Origin: Oligoflexia bacterium
GTDB lineage: Bacteria; Bdellovibrionota; UBA1018
DNA: 41,701 nucleotides
Assembly: GCA_023700925.1 (NCBI GenBank)
Contig: JAMPXZ010000004.1
Location: forward strand, 1-41,701
Reading direction: 5' to 3'
In this document: piece by piece, positions 8,834 through 17,810 of the stretch
Layout of the letters: each line of letters starts with the position of its first letter
Numbering within the stretch: position 1 is the first letter of the stretch
Notes under the pieces: model-generated
Databases searched by the model: none
Told to the model about the DNA's origin: nothing
Seen by the model: the letters and a program-made list of their open reading frames with translations, nothing else
Position numbers and translations under genes: made by a program

Positions 8834-10931
8834 CCTGGACTTCGGAACCTCGCGCGGGGACTGCTGGTACGAATTCGACCTCGCCGGCCAGCGGTTCGAG
8901 GTCCAGAAGTTCGGCGCGAACTTCTCGCTCCCCTATCTCAAGAGCCTGCTCGTCACGCTCCGCAATCGCGTGGACGCCTTCGCGATCACCAATATTCCAC
9001 CCGTCCTCAAGTACGGTCGCCGGCGGTACGTCCATCCGTCGTATCTGGACATCATGAACTTTCCGTCCTCCGTGCCGGTCTGCGACGGCTGGCGCCTGCG
9101 CGAGCTCTGCTCGGTGGACTCGGTCAGCTCCCTGCTCGAGAGCGGGCAGCTCGATCCCCGGCGCGGGATCTTCTTCCCGATGGGGATCCTTCACCTCGAA
9201 CTTACGCAGAAGCTCGCCGAAAACCATCGCCGGCACCTCTCCTTCGGCGACGCCTTCGCCTTCGCCTCGGCCCCGCTGGTGCTGACGCCGGATTCGCTGC
9301 TCACCGAGGCGCTGCCGCTTTTCGCGGGGCTCTCGCCTTTTCGCCGAATCGAAAGCCAGACGCCGCTCGCGCGCTCGGCGCTGCGGCAGGCCGCCCGCGC
9401 GGCTTTCAGCGCGCAGCTCGGCGAGTTCCAGTACGTGATCGGCGATCTCGCGCTGCTCCTGCTCTGGGGCGACGAACTTCGGTTCATTACCGGCAAGGAC
9501 GTGATCACCCCGTACTCCCATCCCACGTTCGAGGAGCGGCTCAAGGCGTTTGCCCCGCGCTCCGTGACGAATCTTTTCCCCAAGGAGTTTCTCGCGAGCC
9601 CCTATCTCAACTACGGCGTCTTCGAGGCAGCGATGATGCTGGCCAAGCGCCGGAGCACCCACTTCTTCGTCGAGGAATGGGAGTCGATCCTCGGGATCCG
9701 CCGTCCCGAAAGCCGTCGCTACGTCCTCGGCACCGTGCCTTCGGCGCAGTATGAGATTTCGAGCGCCCTCCATCGGGGGCGCAGGCACGCGCTGAGCAAG
9801 GACGTCGCGCCGGATTTCGCATTCATCGTTCACGCGCTCTCCAAGGAGGACCTGTTTCGGACTCCGCTCCTGAAGCCGCTCTCGCTTGTGCCCGAATCAT
9901 GGCGCTCCGGACTCGAAAAGATCGTCTCGCTCGCTCCCGGCTTCGCCTACGGACACATCAAACACATCATCAGCCCCAAAAATGACCGCGAGGTGAGCGG
10001 TATCATCTACGCGCTCGGCTCCACGCCCCGGATGCTCAAGGAAGCCGACCCCGAGGCGACCTACCGCAAGATAGAAAGCCTCTGCCAGCACGCTCACTCC
10101 GTGGGCGCAAAGATCATGGGACTTGGCGCCTACACCAAGATCGTGGGCGACTCCGGAATCACGATCAACCGCAACAGCCCGATCCCCGTAACGACGGGCA
10201 ACAGCCTGAGCGCCTCGGCCACGCTTTGGGCCGTCCACGAGATAGTGCGCAAGCTGGGCCTGCTCACCGCTTCGCCCGACTCCAAACGCCTTCAGGGAAC
10301 CGCTACCGTGATCGGCGCCACGGGCTCGATCGGCAAAGTTTCGGCGAAGCTCTTGAGCCTGGCGTACACGCGCGTTTGCATCGTAGCGCCCAATCCTGAA
10401 CGCCTGCGGGATCTCGCCGCGGAGCTTCGCGTACTGTCCCCCGACTGCGAGATCATCGCCGCGACCTCCGCCGACGAGGTTGCGCGGCTGACGGACGTGC
10501 TCGTCACAGCGACCTCCGCCTTTGACCAGAAAATAGTCGATGTGGAACTTCTCAAACCCGGTTGCATCGTGTGCGACTGCAGCCGCCCCTTGGATTTCAC
10601 CGAAGAGGATGCGCTCAAGCGCCCCGACATTCTCATTATCGAATCCGGCGAGGTGGTACTGCCCGGACCGGTGGAGATGACCTGCGATCTCGGACTGCCG
10701 CCCAACACGGTCTACGCGTGTCTGGCCGAGACCGCGATTCTCGCCATGGAAGGGCTCTACGAGCCGTTCACCCTCGGTCGCGACATCGACTGGCTGAAGG
10801 TCAAACAGATCTACCAGCTCGCGCTCGCTCATGGGGTAAAGCTCGCCGCCATCCGCGGGACCACCGGCCTCATCACCGACCGCGAAATCGTCCTCGCCCG
10901 CGAGGCGGCTCTGCGGAAGCTTCGCGCGTAA
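8817..10931 (+). CDS. Two-domain protein: unknown N-terminal domain fused to an acyl-ACP-reductase (AAR)-like domain
   Basis: 704 residues. The C-terminal part (about 333-650) follows cyanobacterial long-chain acyl-ACP reductase: an FAFIVHALSKEDLF opening, GAKIMGLGAYTKIV (430-443), VTTGNSLSA (458-466), the Rossmann motif VIGATGSIG (498-506), and TVYACLAETAIL (631-642). Cys635 sits where AAR has the cysteine that takes the acyl group. AAR reduces acyl-ACP to a fatty aldehyde with NADPH. The N-terminal ~330 residues are not part of AAR. Their first 100 residues (GTSRGDCWYEFDL, KVDAF-like RVDAFAITNI) recall proteins annotated, perhaps loosely, as quinate 5-dehydrogenase; this is from memory and uncertain. 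An aldehyde-forming role next to a lipid kinase and an SDR is inference. Confidence 0.72.
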   Translation: MFRIADLDFGTSRGDCWYEFDLAGQRFEVQKFGANFSLPYLKSLLVTLRNRVDAFAITNIPPVLKYGRRRYVHPSYLDIMNFPSSVPVCDGWRLRELCSVDSVSSLLESGQLDPRRGIFFPMGILHLELTQKLAENHRRHLSFGDAFAFASAPLVLTPDSLLTEALPLFAGLSPFRRIESQTPLARSALRQAARAAFSAQLGEFQYVIGDLALLLLWGDELRFITGKDVITPYSHPTFEERLKAFAPRSVTNLFPKEFLASPYLNYGVFEAAMMLAKRRSTHFFVEEWESILGIRRPESRRYVLGTVPSAQYEISSALHRGRRHALSKDVAPDFAFIVHALSKEDLFRTPLLKPLSLVPESWRSGLEKIVSLAPGFAYGHIKHIISPKNDREVSGIIYALGSTPRMLKEADPEATYRKIESLCQHAHSVGAKIMGLGAYTKIVGDSGITINRNSPIPVTTGNSLSASATLWAVHEIVRKLGLLTASPDSKRLQGTATVIGATGSIGKVSAKLLSLAYTRVCIVAPNPERLRDLAAELRVLSPDCEIIAATSADEVARLTDVLVTATSAFDQKIVDVELLKPGCIVCDCSRPLDFTEEDALKRPDILIIESGEVVLPGPVEMTCDLGLPPNTVYACLAETAILAMEGLYEPFTLGRDIDWLKVKQIYQLALAHGVKLAAIRGTTGLITDREIVLAREAALRKLRA

Positions 10932-10937
10932 CACCCA

Positions 10938-10956
10938 GGCAGCGGTGATCGCTGCC
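10938..10956 (+). terminator. Possible terminator hairpin after the lipid operon
   Basis: The stem GGCAGCG / CGCTGCC (7 bp, 5-nt loop) starts seven nt after the stop of the AAR-like gene. There is no proper T-run after it (CGTTG), so it may be a weak or factor-assisted terminator or simply a 3'-end-protecting stem. Confidence 0.4.
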
Positions 10957-11023
10957 CGTTGCCGCAGCTCTACGATCGTGCCTTGCCGGCCGCCGCACCG
11001 GTCCCGAGACCTCGCCCGACCCG

Positions 11024-11255
11024 CTTCGGCTAATGTTGGTTTTTATGACGGGTCGTTGGGTTTGCATCGAAGGTAATGAGTCCCAAAAAAGAACTTTTCC
11101 CTAGGATTACGCGCAAGCGCTTCAGCCTTCCCTTCGCCGAGTCACCTGTGTTGGGCAGCGGGGAAAATGCCGGAAAGTAGTGAAACGCAGGAACTTCACA
11201 AAGTTCCGGCCGGCAAAGCCCAACAGGACGCAAGCGTAGCGAACATTAGCCGAAG
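11024..11255. other. Structured non-coding element bounded by a perfect 14-bp inverted repeat
   Basis: The two convergent genes are 378 nt apart. The space contains CTTCGGCTAATGTT (11024-11037) and its exact complement AACATTAGCCGAAG (11242-11255). Inside lies a nested, perfectly paired hairpin. TGTTGGGC (11149-11156) pairs with GCCCAACA (11218-11225), TGCCGG (11168-11173) with CCGGCA (11210-11215), and GGAACTT (11190-11196) with AAGTTCC (11201-11207, CACA loop). TTTTCCC (11095-11101) can also meet GGGAAAA (11161-11167). Just outside, GGTGGG (11258-11263) can pair with CCCACC (11280-11285). Such layered pairing suggests a folded RNA or a small transposable element. It does not match riboswitches, RNase P, tmRNA or SRP RNA that I can recall. 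No open frame of note lies within. Confidence 0.6.
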
Positions 11256-11309
11256 GGGGTGGGGCCACAGTGAAAAAATCCCACCTTAAGCTTTCTTCAC
11301 ACTCCGACG

Positions 11310-12518
11310 TCAGTGCGAAATCAGCAGATCAGGGATCTTTCGCCGGAGCAGCTTCAGCACCGGGTGCAAACTTGCGACAATCGTCGTCAGCACCGGGAGC
11401 GCGAGTGCCTGGCCGAAATGCTGGGGCTGAATCTCGAGGAAAATCCGGAACTGACGAGTAATCCCGGGGCCCGGCGGCATCGGAATGCCGGACGCCATCA
11501 CCGTGCGATCGAGGAGCACGGCGACCACAATCCCGAGCAAGCCGCCGAGGACGCCGAGAAGCGCGTTTTCACAGACCAGGATCCGCAGCAGCCTTCCGCG
11601 AGTTTCGCCGTTGGCGCGCAGCGCCCCGATTTCCGGAGCGCGCTCGAGCAGGCCCACAGCTATGGTATTGAAAATTCCTAACGCCACGATAAACAGGATC
11701 ACCAGGCGAATGAAGCTGAACTGCGCCTCGAGGAAATCCACCGAGTTCTTGTAATAGACCTTATCGAGCTCGTCGAAGGCGATCGGCTCGAGCGCCGGAA
11801 GCGCCGAGCGCAGGGCAGCCGACACGTGAGGCCAGTCTTCCACGCCACCCGTCTGAAGCGCCAGGTGCTCCACGCGCTGGGTGTCGAGCAGCGCCTGCGC
11901 TGCTTTCAGGTCGATCCGGAAATAGGCGTCGTCGAACTCCTTGGCACCCGTATGAAAAATGCCCGCAACGCGAAGATCCGCGCCGTTGAGCTGACCGCGG
12001 ACCGTCTGCGCGAGCAGCGTGATGCGATCGCCAGGTTTCGCATCCAAACTGCGGGCGAGACCCTTCCCCAGGACGATCTCATCACTTGCCTGGAGATCAT
12101 GCCCTTCCTCGAAGTTCATCGCGGTGAAAAAGCGATTTTCCCGCTCCGGCATGATCCCCTCGCCGCGCCCGGCGAGCGTCAGCTCCCCTTTGGTGACGAA
12201 GCTGTAGAAGGCCACGCGCGGAAATACCGCCTTAACGCCGGGGACCGCGAGAATCCGCGCCTCCACCGCGGCCGGATCCTCGATCCAGGCGGTCCAGGGT
12301 TTTTCCATCACCTTCTCACGATAGCCTTTGGGGTAAACCTGCCCGTGACCGTACCGGACCCGGATCGTGTTCTCCCGGTACTGATTCATGATGCCTTCGT
12401 TGAAGCCTTGATAGATCAGAAGGCCCGCCGCGCCGAGCGCCACCGTCAGCAGGCTCGCCGCCGTCCGGCGGGGGTTTCGGAAAAGGTTGCGCCAGGACAA
12501 TCGAAAGAGCTGGCTCAT
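11310..12518 (-). CDS. FtsX/LolE/MacB-type ABC transporter permease
   Basis: 402 residues with the topology of this family. One N-terminal membrane helix (about 17-37, after the basic RNLFRNPRRT) is followed by a large periplasmic domain (about 40-265), then three C-terminal helices from about 266. The cytoplasmic loop after the second helix has ERAPEIGALRANGETRGRLL, the usual ATPase-coupling segment of FtsX-type permeases. Such proteins move lipoproteins, lipids or peptides out of the inner membrane by mechanotransmission rather than through a classical channel. Its start overlaps the stop of the ATPase gene (12515-12518), making it the last gene of the six-gene minus-strand operon. Confidence 0.88.
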   Translation of the reverse strand: MSQLFRLSWRNLFRNPRRTAASLLTVALGAAGLLIYQGFNEGIMNQYRENTIRVRYGHGQVYPKGYREKVMEKPWTAWIEDPAAVEARILAVPGVKAVFPRVAFYSFVTKGELTLAGRGEGIMPERENRFFTAMNFEEGHDLQASDEIVLGKGLARSLDAKPGDRITLLAQTVRGQLNGADLRVAGIFHTGAKEFDDAYFRIDLKAAQALLDTQRVEHLALQTGGVEDWPHVSAALRSALPALEPIAFDELDKVYYKNSVDFLEAQFSFIRLVILFIVALGIFNTIAVGLLERAPEIGALRANGETRGRLLRILVCENALLGVLGGLLGIVVAVLLDRTVMASGIPMPPGPGITRQFRIFLEIQPQHFGQALALPVLTTIVASLHPVLKLLRRKIPDLLISH

Positions 12519-13189
12519 TTTTCCACCTTCCCGTCATTCAGCTTGAACACCTGGTCGCAGTACGAAACCAGATGCAGGTCATGCGTCGAAAAGACAAAGC
12601 TCGCCGCGCCGCTGGCGTGAAGCCTCTTGAAGATCCCGATGATCTCTTCGGCGGTCTGGCGATCGAGATTCGCCGTGGGCTCGTCCGCGAGGATCACCTT
12701 CGGGCGTTTGGCGAGCGCACGAGCAATGGCCACGCGCTGGCGCTGGCCCCCGGAAAGCTCCAGTGGCCGCTTGTCCTCGAAACCCTTCAGCCCCAGCATC
12801 TCGAGCACCTCCAGGCCGCGGCTTCGCGCTTGAGTCGCCGAGAGCCCGAGCATCGGCAGAAAGTACGTCGTATTCTCCAGCGCCGTCAGCGTCGGGATCA
12901 GGTGAAACGCCTGAAAGACGAAGCCCAGCTCGCGCAGCCGCAGCTCCTCGAGCTCGCTCTCGGATGCCGTGCCGATATCCCGCGCGAGAAAGCGCAGCTT
13001 GCCCTCGTGAGGCCGATCCAGCAGTCCCATGAGATTCAACAGCGTTGTTTTTCCGGTTCCGCTCGGGCCGACCAGGCTCGTGAAGCAGTTTTCCGGGATC
13101 GCCATCGAGGCGCCCTTCAGGACGGGCTGGTACTTTCCGCCCCACTCATAGCCGTACTTCAGATTCTCGACTTCAAACAAGGCGCTCAT
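12515..13189 (-). CDS. ABC transporter ATPase (LolD/MacB-N type)
   Basis: 224 residues, the standard length for LolD-like subunits. Walker A is GPSGTGKTT (41-49), the signature is LSGGQRQR, Walker B is VILADEP followed by TANLD, and the switch histidine lies in FSTHD. It hydrolyses ATP to drive the adjacent FtsX-type permease, with which it overlaps by 4 nt. It begins directly after the stop of the GNAT-like gene. The pairing with a LolA-like protein and an outer-membrane barrel in the divergent arm suggests lipid or lipoprotein export rather than drug efflux. Confidence 0.92.
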   Translation of the reverse strand: MSALFEVENLKYGYEWGGKYQPVLKGASMAIPENCFTSLVGPSGTGKTTLLNLMGLLDRPHEGKLRFLARDIGTASESELEELRLRELGFVFQAFHLIPTLTALENTTYFLPMLGLSATQARSRGLEVLEMLGLKGFEDKRPLELSGGQRQRVAIARALAKRPKVILADEPTANLDRQTAEEIIGIFKRLHASGAASFVFSTHDLHLVSYCDQVFKLNDGKVEK

Positions 13190-14227
13190 TCAAGCCTCTT
13201 TTCCGTAAAGGACATAATCATGCCGCCAAAGCTCCTGACTCTTACGCGCATACGACTCGCTCTGGGCGCCGGAGCGCACGAGCGCGGCGATCGCGCTGCG
13301 ATGACCGAGCTCGAGCGCGGCCCGGGAGGATTCATGAAAGAGCGCGTTCGAAAGCCCTTTTCCACGGCCTTCGGGCAGCATCGCGATCGTCTTCATCACC
13401 GCGTATTCCCGCTCCCGGAGGACAAAGAAAAAACCCACCTCGCGGCCATTCGGGTCCACCACGAACCGCGAGAGCCGGAAATCCGCCTTTCCCGCGATTG
13501 GAACATAAAGCTGGCGAAAGAGCTCAAACGGCAGCGGCTGGAACAGGAAGTTGTCCTTGAAGCACTCCATGCTGATCCGGTGAAGGATCGGCACTTCCTT
13601 CTCGAGGAGCGCCCCGCTGTCGAGCTCGCGGAGCGTGTACCCCGCGGCGAGCGCCCGCTCACGGTCGGGCGCCGTTTTTTCGGCGAGCCCTTCGAGGCTG
13701 AAAGCCTGGCTGTGATAACGCTCCACCGGGCGGAAGCCCCAGGTTTCGAACCACCGCGGGTACTCGGGCGGATTCACCGGTTCGAAGGCAAAAGGCGCTT
13801 CGCCGGACGCGAGCGCGCCGGACGCGTCCCCTACCCGAAAACGGTAGCTGAACCAGGTATTGAAGTTCATCGGACCCACCAGGCGCTCCGCGCCCTGCGC
13901 GCGCGCCCACGCGCTTGCCGCTTCCATCAGCGAACGCGCGACGATCGGTCTTGCCGGGTCGCACTCGAAAAAACCGATCGCGGCCGTCTTGCGTCCTTCC
14001 CAGCTCAGCCCCGACATCGCGGCGCCGATCCGGCCCACCAGCTCGCCGTCTTCCTCCGCCAGCCAGAACTCCGTCGGAAACGGCTGCGCCGCGCGGGCAA
14101 ACCCCTGCGCCACCGACTCGGCAAGGAGCCCGACGCGATAAGGGTCCTGCCGCAGCCGCGCCTGGGCCGCGCCAAAAATCCGGATAAACCCTTCGCGATC
14201 CTGCTCGGAGCTCAAGGCGCGAATCAC
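13190..14227 (-). CDS. Double GNAT-fold acyltransferase-like protein (YghO-like)
   Basis: 345 residues. The N-terminal part contains LVGPMNFNTWFSYRF (116-130) and NPPEYPRWFETWGF (152-165), typical of a GNAT subgroup that includes E. coli YghO. The C-terminal half is a second GNAT fold with the acyl-CoA pyrophosphate-binding motif EGRGKG (286-291) and a YA/VMK beta-strand before it. GNAT enzymes pass an acyl group from CoA to an amine or hydroxyl. In this operon the acyl donor might be made by the AMP-dependent ligase, but that is inference. Its first codons overlap the dikinase stop by 4 nt (14224-14227). Confidence 0.75.
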   Translation of the reverse strand: MIRALSSEQDREGFIRIFGAAQARLRQDPYRVGLLAESVAQGFARAAQPFPTEFWLAEEDGELVGRIGAAMSGLSWEGRKTAAIGFFECDPARPIVARSLMEAASAWARAQGAERLVGPMNFNTWFSYRFRVGDASGALASGEAPFAFEPVNPPEYPRWFETWGFRPVERYHSQAFSLEGLAEKTAPDRERALAAGYTLRELDSGALLEKEVPILHRISMECFKDNFLFQPLPFELFRQLYVPIAGKADFRLSRFVVDPNGREVGFFFVLREREYAVMKTIAMLPEGRGKGLSNALFHESSRAALELGHRSAIAALVRSGAQSESYARKSQELWRHDYVLYGKEA

Positions 14228-16941
14228 CGGAGAATCCTCACTTCGCCCTTACCGGCATCGACGCGAACCTTCATGCCCGTCCGGAGCTTGGTGAGAAGCC
14301 CTCCCGAGATCCCGACGATCGTCGGAAGCCCAAGCTCCCGCGCCACCACCGCCGAATGCGAAAGCAGGCTTCCCCGCTCGATCAGCAAGCCCGAGCACGA
14401 GGGATAGAGCGGCACCCAGCCCGGGTCCGTACGCCCCGTGACCAGAATCTCACCGGCGAGCCCCTCGGCGTCCTTCAGGTCAATGACCACGCGAACGACG
14501 CCCTCGACCACGCCGGGGCAGCAGGGCGTTCCGATCAGCACGTCAGGGTCCTGCGACGCCGGCAGCTCCGAACGAAGGAGATCGGCTTCGGCGAGGACCT
14601 GCGGCCAGGCCATCGAGGCACCCGACGCGCCGTAGGTCAGGAGGCGATCCGGCGGCGGCGGAGTCGCGCGGTAACGCTCGAACTCGCGCTTTCTCGGCCC
14701 GACCACCGCGCGCAGCTCCGGCTGGATCGGCCGGCCCTCGACGAAAGCGAGGATCTCCTCGACCGTGAGATAGAAGATATCCGCCTCGGTCTCGAGCGCC
14801 CCGAGCTGGGCGAGCTTGCCGCCCATCGCCCGGAAGAGGTGCCGGGCGATCCCGAAGATTTTGGTGCGGGCGAAACGGAGATTCTCCCGGTTGCGAACCG
14901 CGCGCCGCGCCTGCCGGAGCACCCAGAAGTACAGCCGCAGCTTGAGGCCGGAGAGCCGCCCCTTCACCACCGCCTCGGCCTTGTCGCGGATCGCCCGCTC
15001 ACGCTCTTCCATCGCCGCGATCGAGTAGCTTTTCATCCGGACATAGCTGCTGATGGCGTTCACCACGAAGGAGGGATCCTCGTGGAGATCCGGCTCCTCG
15101 AGCTTGAGCTCGTTCACGCAGCGGAAGCCGTACTTGTCGAGGAAGTCCAGGATCAGCGCCCGCAGCTCGGGCGCCTTGCCTGCCTGGAGCTGCTTCCAGA
15201 GCTCGCTCGCCGGAGTGCCGACGACCCACTCGCGGAGCGCCGCGTCCCCCTGGTCCACCCGCGCCGCGATCCGCATGAGCGTCTTCGTGGGCTCGGTGCT
15301 TTCGAGATCCCCCTGCCCGCAGAGCAGATCGTTCTGAAGCGAGGCGGTCTCGGGGCCCGAGGAGACCCAGGTCTCGGTCAGCTTCTTAAGGAGCCCGAAG
15401 AACACCATGCACAGGTAGTCGTTGATGATCGGCGCCTGCCAGCGCCGCAGCACCTCGGTGTCCAGCCGCTGGTAGAGCTCCGAGAGCTGCACCAAAGAGA
15501 GCGCCCGGAAATCCTGCTTGCGCGCCCCCTGGTAGACCGCCTCGAAGTGCGCCCGGAACGTCCCGACGATCGAGTCCATCCGAAGGAAGCGGTAGATCGT
15601 CATCAGCGTCACGGAGAGCCGACGGGCCAGGGAATACCGCGGCGGGTGATTCATGAAATCGAAGAGCTTCGCGTGCTCGGGCTTGAGCGACTGCCGCACG
15701 CCCATCATCGTTTCCATGAAGCCCTTGTTGCTACCCGCGCCCGGCAGGAGCTGGATCAGCCGGTACCAGTTGATCAGATTGTAGTAGATGCGGCCACGCA
15801 CGAAGCCCAGCATGTTGCGGAACATCGTCTCATGGGCCGTGATCGTCGCCGGCGGAACCCCCATCACCTCGCAGAACTGGATGTAGACCTGCCGATAGGC
15901 GACACTGGCGAAGCTGAAAGTCAGGGGCGAGGTCACGCCGCTGTAGCTCTCGATGATGTTGGAGTTGTCCCAAAGCGTCGCCTGATCGCCGTTGACGCGC
16001 GGATCGAAGAACGCGTCGGGCGGCAGGCTCGTGATCGGGCGGGTCTGAAGCAAGAAAAGCTTTCCGCCTTCGATCGCCCACTCGCAGTCCTGGGGCGAGC
16101 CGAGGGCGCGCTCGAGCTCCACGGTCAGCGCCGCGACTTCGAGCACCTGCGACTGGGAAAGGGACGGCTGGTCACGCGCGCCGTCCGTCAGCTCGACTTT
16201 CTCGATGCCACCCGCGGCGCCACGCCGGAAGGCATGCGTCTTCGTCGTCAGGTGGCTTTCAAAGGTCCCTTTCGAGCGATCAAACACAAAATGATCGGCA
16301 TCGAGTTCCCCGCTCACGAGCCCCTCTCCGAGGCCCCAGACCGAGCTCACGAGCACGCGCTCGCGCTCCAGCGGCTTCGTCGGGTCCCGCGAAAACGCCA
16401 CGCCCGCCGACTCGGCGTTCACCATGTCCTGGATCACGACGCCCACGCGGATTCCCGTCAGCGCGAGGCCCCGCTCGCGCCGGTAGCTCAGCGCGCGCTC
16501 GGAAAAGCCCGAGGCCCAGCAGCGTTTGAGACTGGCCGCGATCGCCTCGGGACCTCGCTGGTACAGGAAGGACGAGAACTGCCCGGCGAAGGAGTTTCCG
16601 GCCGAGTCCTCATCCAGGCCGCTCGAGCGCACCGCCACGGGTCGCTCCCCGAGACCCCGACGGGCGAGCTCCGCCGCGAGCTCCGCTTCCAGTCCCGCCG
16701 GCAGCGGGCATTCGAGAAAAAGTCGTTCGACCGACCCGGCGAAGGCCGCGAGATCCGTCGAGGGCGTCAGGCGCGCCTCGAGCGAGTTTTCTCGGACGAA
16801 AGCCGCGAAGGCATCAGCCGAGATGCAGAACCACTCGGGGACGCGAAGGCCCAATCGCGTCATGCGCGCCAGGTTCAGCGCCTTGCCTCCGCCCAGCCGC
16901 TCCAGCTCCGCAAACCGCGACGAATCCAGCAGAAAACTCAT
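14224..16941 (-). CDS. PEP-synthase/rifampin-phosphotransferase-like dikinase
   Basis: 905 residues from ATG 16941, selected because it overlaps the UbiA stop by 4 nt and begins the conserved domain immediately. The N-terminal ATP-grasp domain (about 1-330) has GGGKALNLARM, AVRSSGLDEDS, SVWGLGEGLVSGE and LLQTRPIT. The middle region (about 335-800) is unique. The C-terminal swivelling domain has LLSHSAVVARELGLP with the phosphohistidine at about His862. There is no PEP-binding TIM barrel, so this is not a true PEP synthase. The order ATP-grasp, substrate domain, His domain and the length match rifampin phosphotransferases, which split ATP to AMP and Pi and phosphorylate a small molecule. Within this operon the substrate is more likely an intermediate of the pathway than an antibiotic. 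Confidence 0.8.
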   Translation of the reverse strand: MSFLLDSSRFAELERLGGGKALNLARMTRLGLRVPEWFCISADAFAAFVRENSLEARLTPSTDLAAFAGSVERLFLECPLPAGLEAELAAELARRGLGERPVAVRSSGLDEDSAGNSFAGQFSSFLYQRGPEAIAASLKRCWASGFSERALSYRRERGLALTGIRVGVVIQDMVNAESAGVAFSRDPTKPLERERVLVSSVWGLGEGLVSGELDADHFVFDRSKGTFESHLTTKTHAFRRGAAGGIEKVELTDGARDQPSLSQSQVLEVAALTVELERALGSPQDCEWAIEGGKLFLLQTRPITSLPPDAFFDPRVNGDQATLWDNSNIIESYSGVTSPLTFSFASVAYRQVYIQFCEVMGVPPATITAHETMFRNMLGFVRGRIYYNLINWYRLIQLLPGAGSNKGFMETMMGVRQSLKPEHAKLFDFMNHPPRYSLARRLSVTLMTIYRFLRMDSIVGTFRAHFEAVYQGARKQDFRALSLVQLSELYQRLDTEVLRRWQAPIINDYLCMVFFGLLKKLTETWVSSGPETASLQNDLLCGQGDLESTEPTKTLMRIAARVDQGDAALREWVVGTPASELWKQLQAGKAPELRALILDFLDKYGFRCVNELKLEEPDLHEDPSFVVNAISSYVRMKSYSIAAMEERERAIRDKAEAVVKGRLSGLKLRLYFWVLRQARRAVRNRENLRFARTKIFGIARHLFRAMGGKLAQLGALETEADIFYLTVEEILAFVEGRPIQPELRAVVGPRKREFERYRATPPPPDRLLTYGASGASMAWPQVLAEADLLRSELPASQDPDVLIGTPCCPGVVEGVVRVVIDLKDAEGLAGEILVTGRTDPGWVPLYPSCSGLLIERGSLLSHSAVVARELGLPTIVGISGGLLTKLRTGMKVRVDAGKGEVRILR

Positions 16942-17810
16942 GGTGCCCCCGCCGCGGCCAGAACGCTTCCCAGCACGCCGGCCCAGATGTGAATGACGAG
17001 CGAAAGCGTCGCGAGGCCCTCGGCCAGCTTGAAGCGCTCGGGTTTGACGAAAAGAATGCCGAGGCTCAGTACGACGAGCGCCTCGAGCGGCCAGAGCCAC
17101 GCGTGCATGCCGAAGCCCCGCGCTCCCAGCGCGGCGACGAGGGTCGCCACGGCTACGATGAGCACGATGCCGCGCTTGCCGTAGACTGAAAGATAGGTCT
17201 CGAGAACCGGATGAGCCGCGGGGTCGAGCTTGCGGCAGACCTCATAGCTGAAGAAGGCGCCGAGCACCGCCAGTGCATAGGCGACCACGGGCGCGGGCAA
17301 AGCTCCCACCGCGACCGCCGCGCCGCTGGAGAGCGCCCCGAGCGCACAGAGCGGCAGCACGATTACCTGATGCGTGAGCGCATACAGGAGCGGGCGCCGG
17401 GAGAGCCACTCACCGAGAAAGAACTCCCGGTACATCAGCCAGAGATACGCGGTGATCAGAAGGTAGATCCAGGCGGCGGGCAGGCCGGCAGACGCACCGA
17501 GCGCAAAGCCATAGAGCATCATGACGAGCACACCGATATGGGCCACGCGCGCTACCTGGGCGGGCTGGAGCACGCCCCGGGGCAACGGCCGGTCCGGATG
17601 CGCGACGACATCCTTGCGGAAATCCTTCACCTCATCCATCAGCCGCAGCTCGCAGAAAAAAAGCAGGACGCCGAAGCAGGCCAGGCCCGCGCCCACGGGC
17701 TCGAGCGTCCCCGAGAGGACCGCGCTGGAGAGTACCATCCCGGCCGAAAGGATCGCATAGGAAACGAGCGGGATCCGCTCCTTGATCAACGTGAGCCAGG
17801 GATTTTTCAT
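16938..17810 (-). CDS. UbiA-family membrane prenyltransferase
   Basis: 290 residues and about eight to nine membrane helices. The first aspartate-rich loop reads LMDEVKDFRKD with D59, D63 and D67, followed by HPDRPLPRG, the pattern of UbiA enzymes that bind Mg2+-prenyl diphosphate. The second acidic site is less canonical (YEVCRKLDPAAHP). UbiA proteins attach a polyprenyl (or other isoprenoid) chain to an aromatic or polar acceptor in the membrane. The upstream acyl-activating gene overlaps it by 4 nt, as does the downstream dikinase. The acceptor is unknown; nothing here points to ubiquinone or menaquinone synthesis. Confidence 0.85.
   Translation of the reverse strand: MKNPWLTLIKERIPLVSYAILSAGMVLSSAVLSGTLEPVGAGLACFGVLLFFCELRLMDEVKDFRKDVVAHPDRPLPRGVLQPAQVARVAHIGVLVMMLYGFALGASAGLPAAWIYLLITAYLWLMYREFFLGEWLSRRPLLYALTHQVIVLPLCALGALSSGAAVAVGALPAPVVAYALAVLGAFFSYEVCRKLDPAAHPVLETYLSVYGKRGIVLIVAVATLVAALGARGFGMHAWLWPLEALVVLSLGILFVKPERFKLAEGLATLSLVIHIWAGVLGSVLAAAGAP

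Noticed and set aside
11150-11224. Integron attC site
   Set aside because: GTTGGGC and GCCCAAC match the core boxes but in the reverse order (GTTRRRY first), and no integrase or cassette is near.
11024-11255. Retron msr-msd bounded by a1/a2 repeats
   Set aside because: The flanking inverted repeat would suit, but no retron reverse transcriptase is adjacent; the only RT is in the distant group II intron.
14356-16992. Long plus-strand frame (878 codons) opposite the dikinase
   Set aside because: The minus frame has unmistakable catalytic motifs; the plus frame is Arg/Ala/Glu-rich with none.
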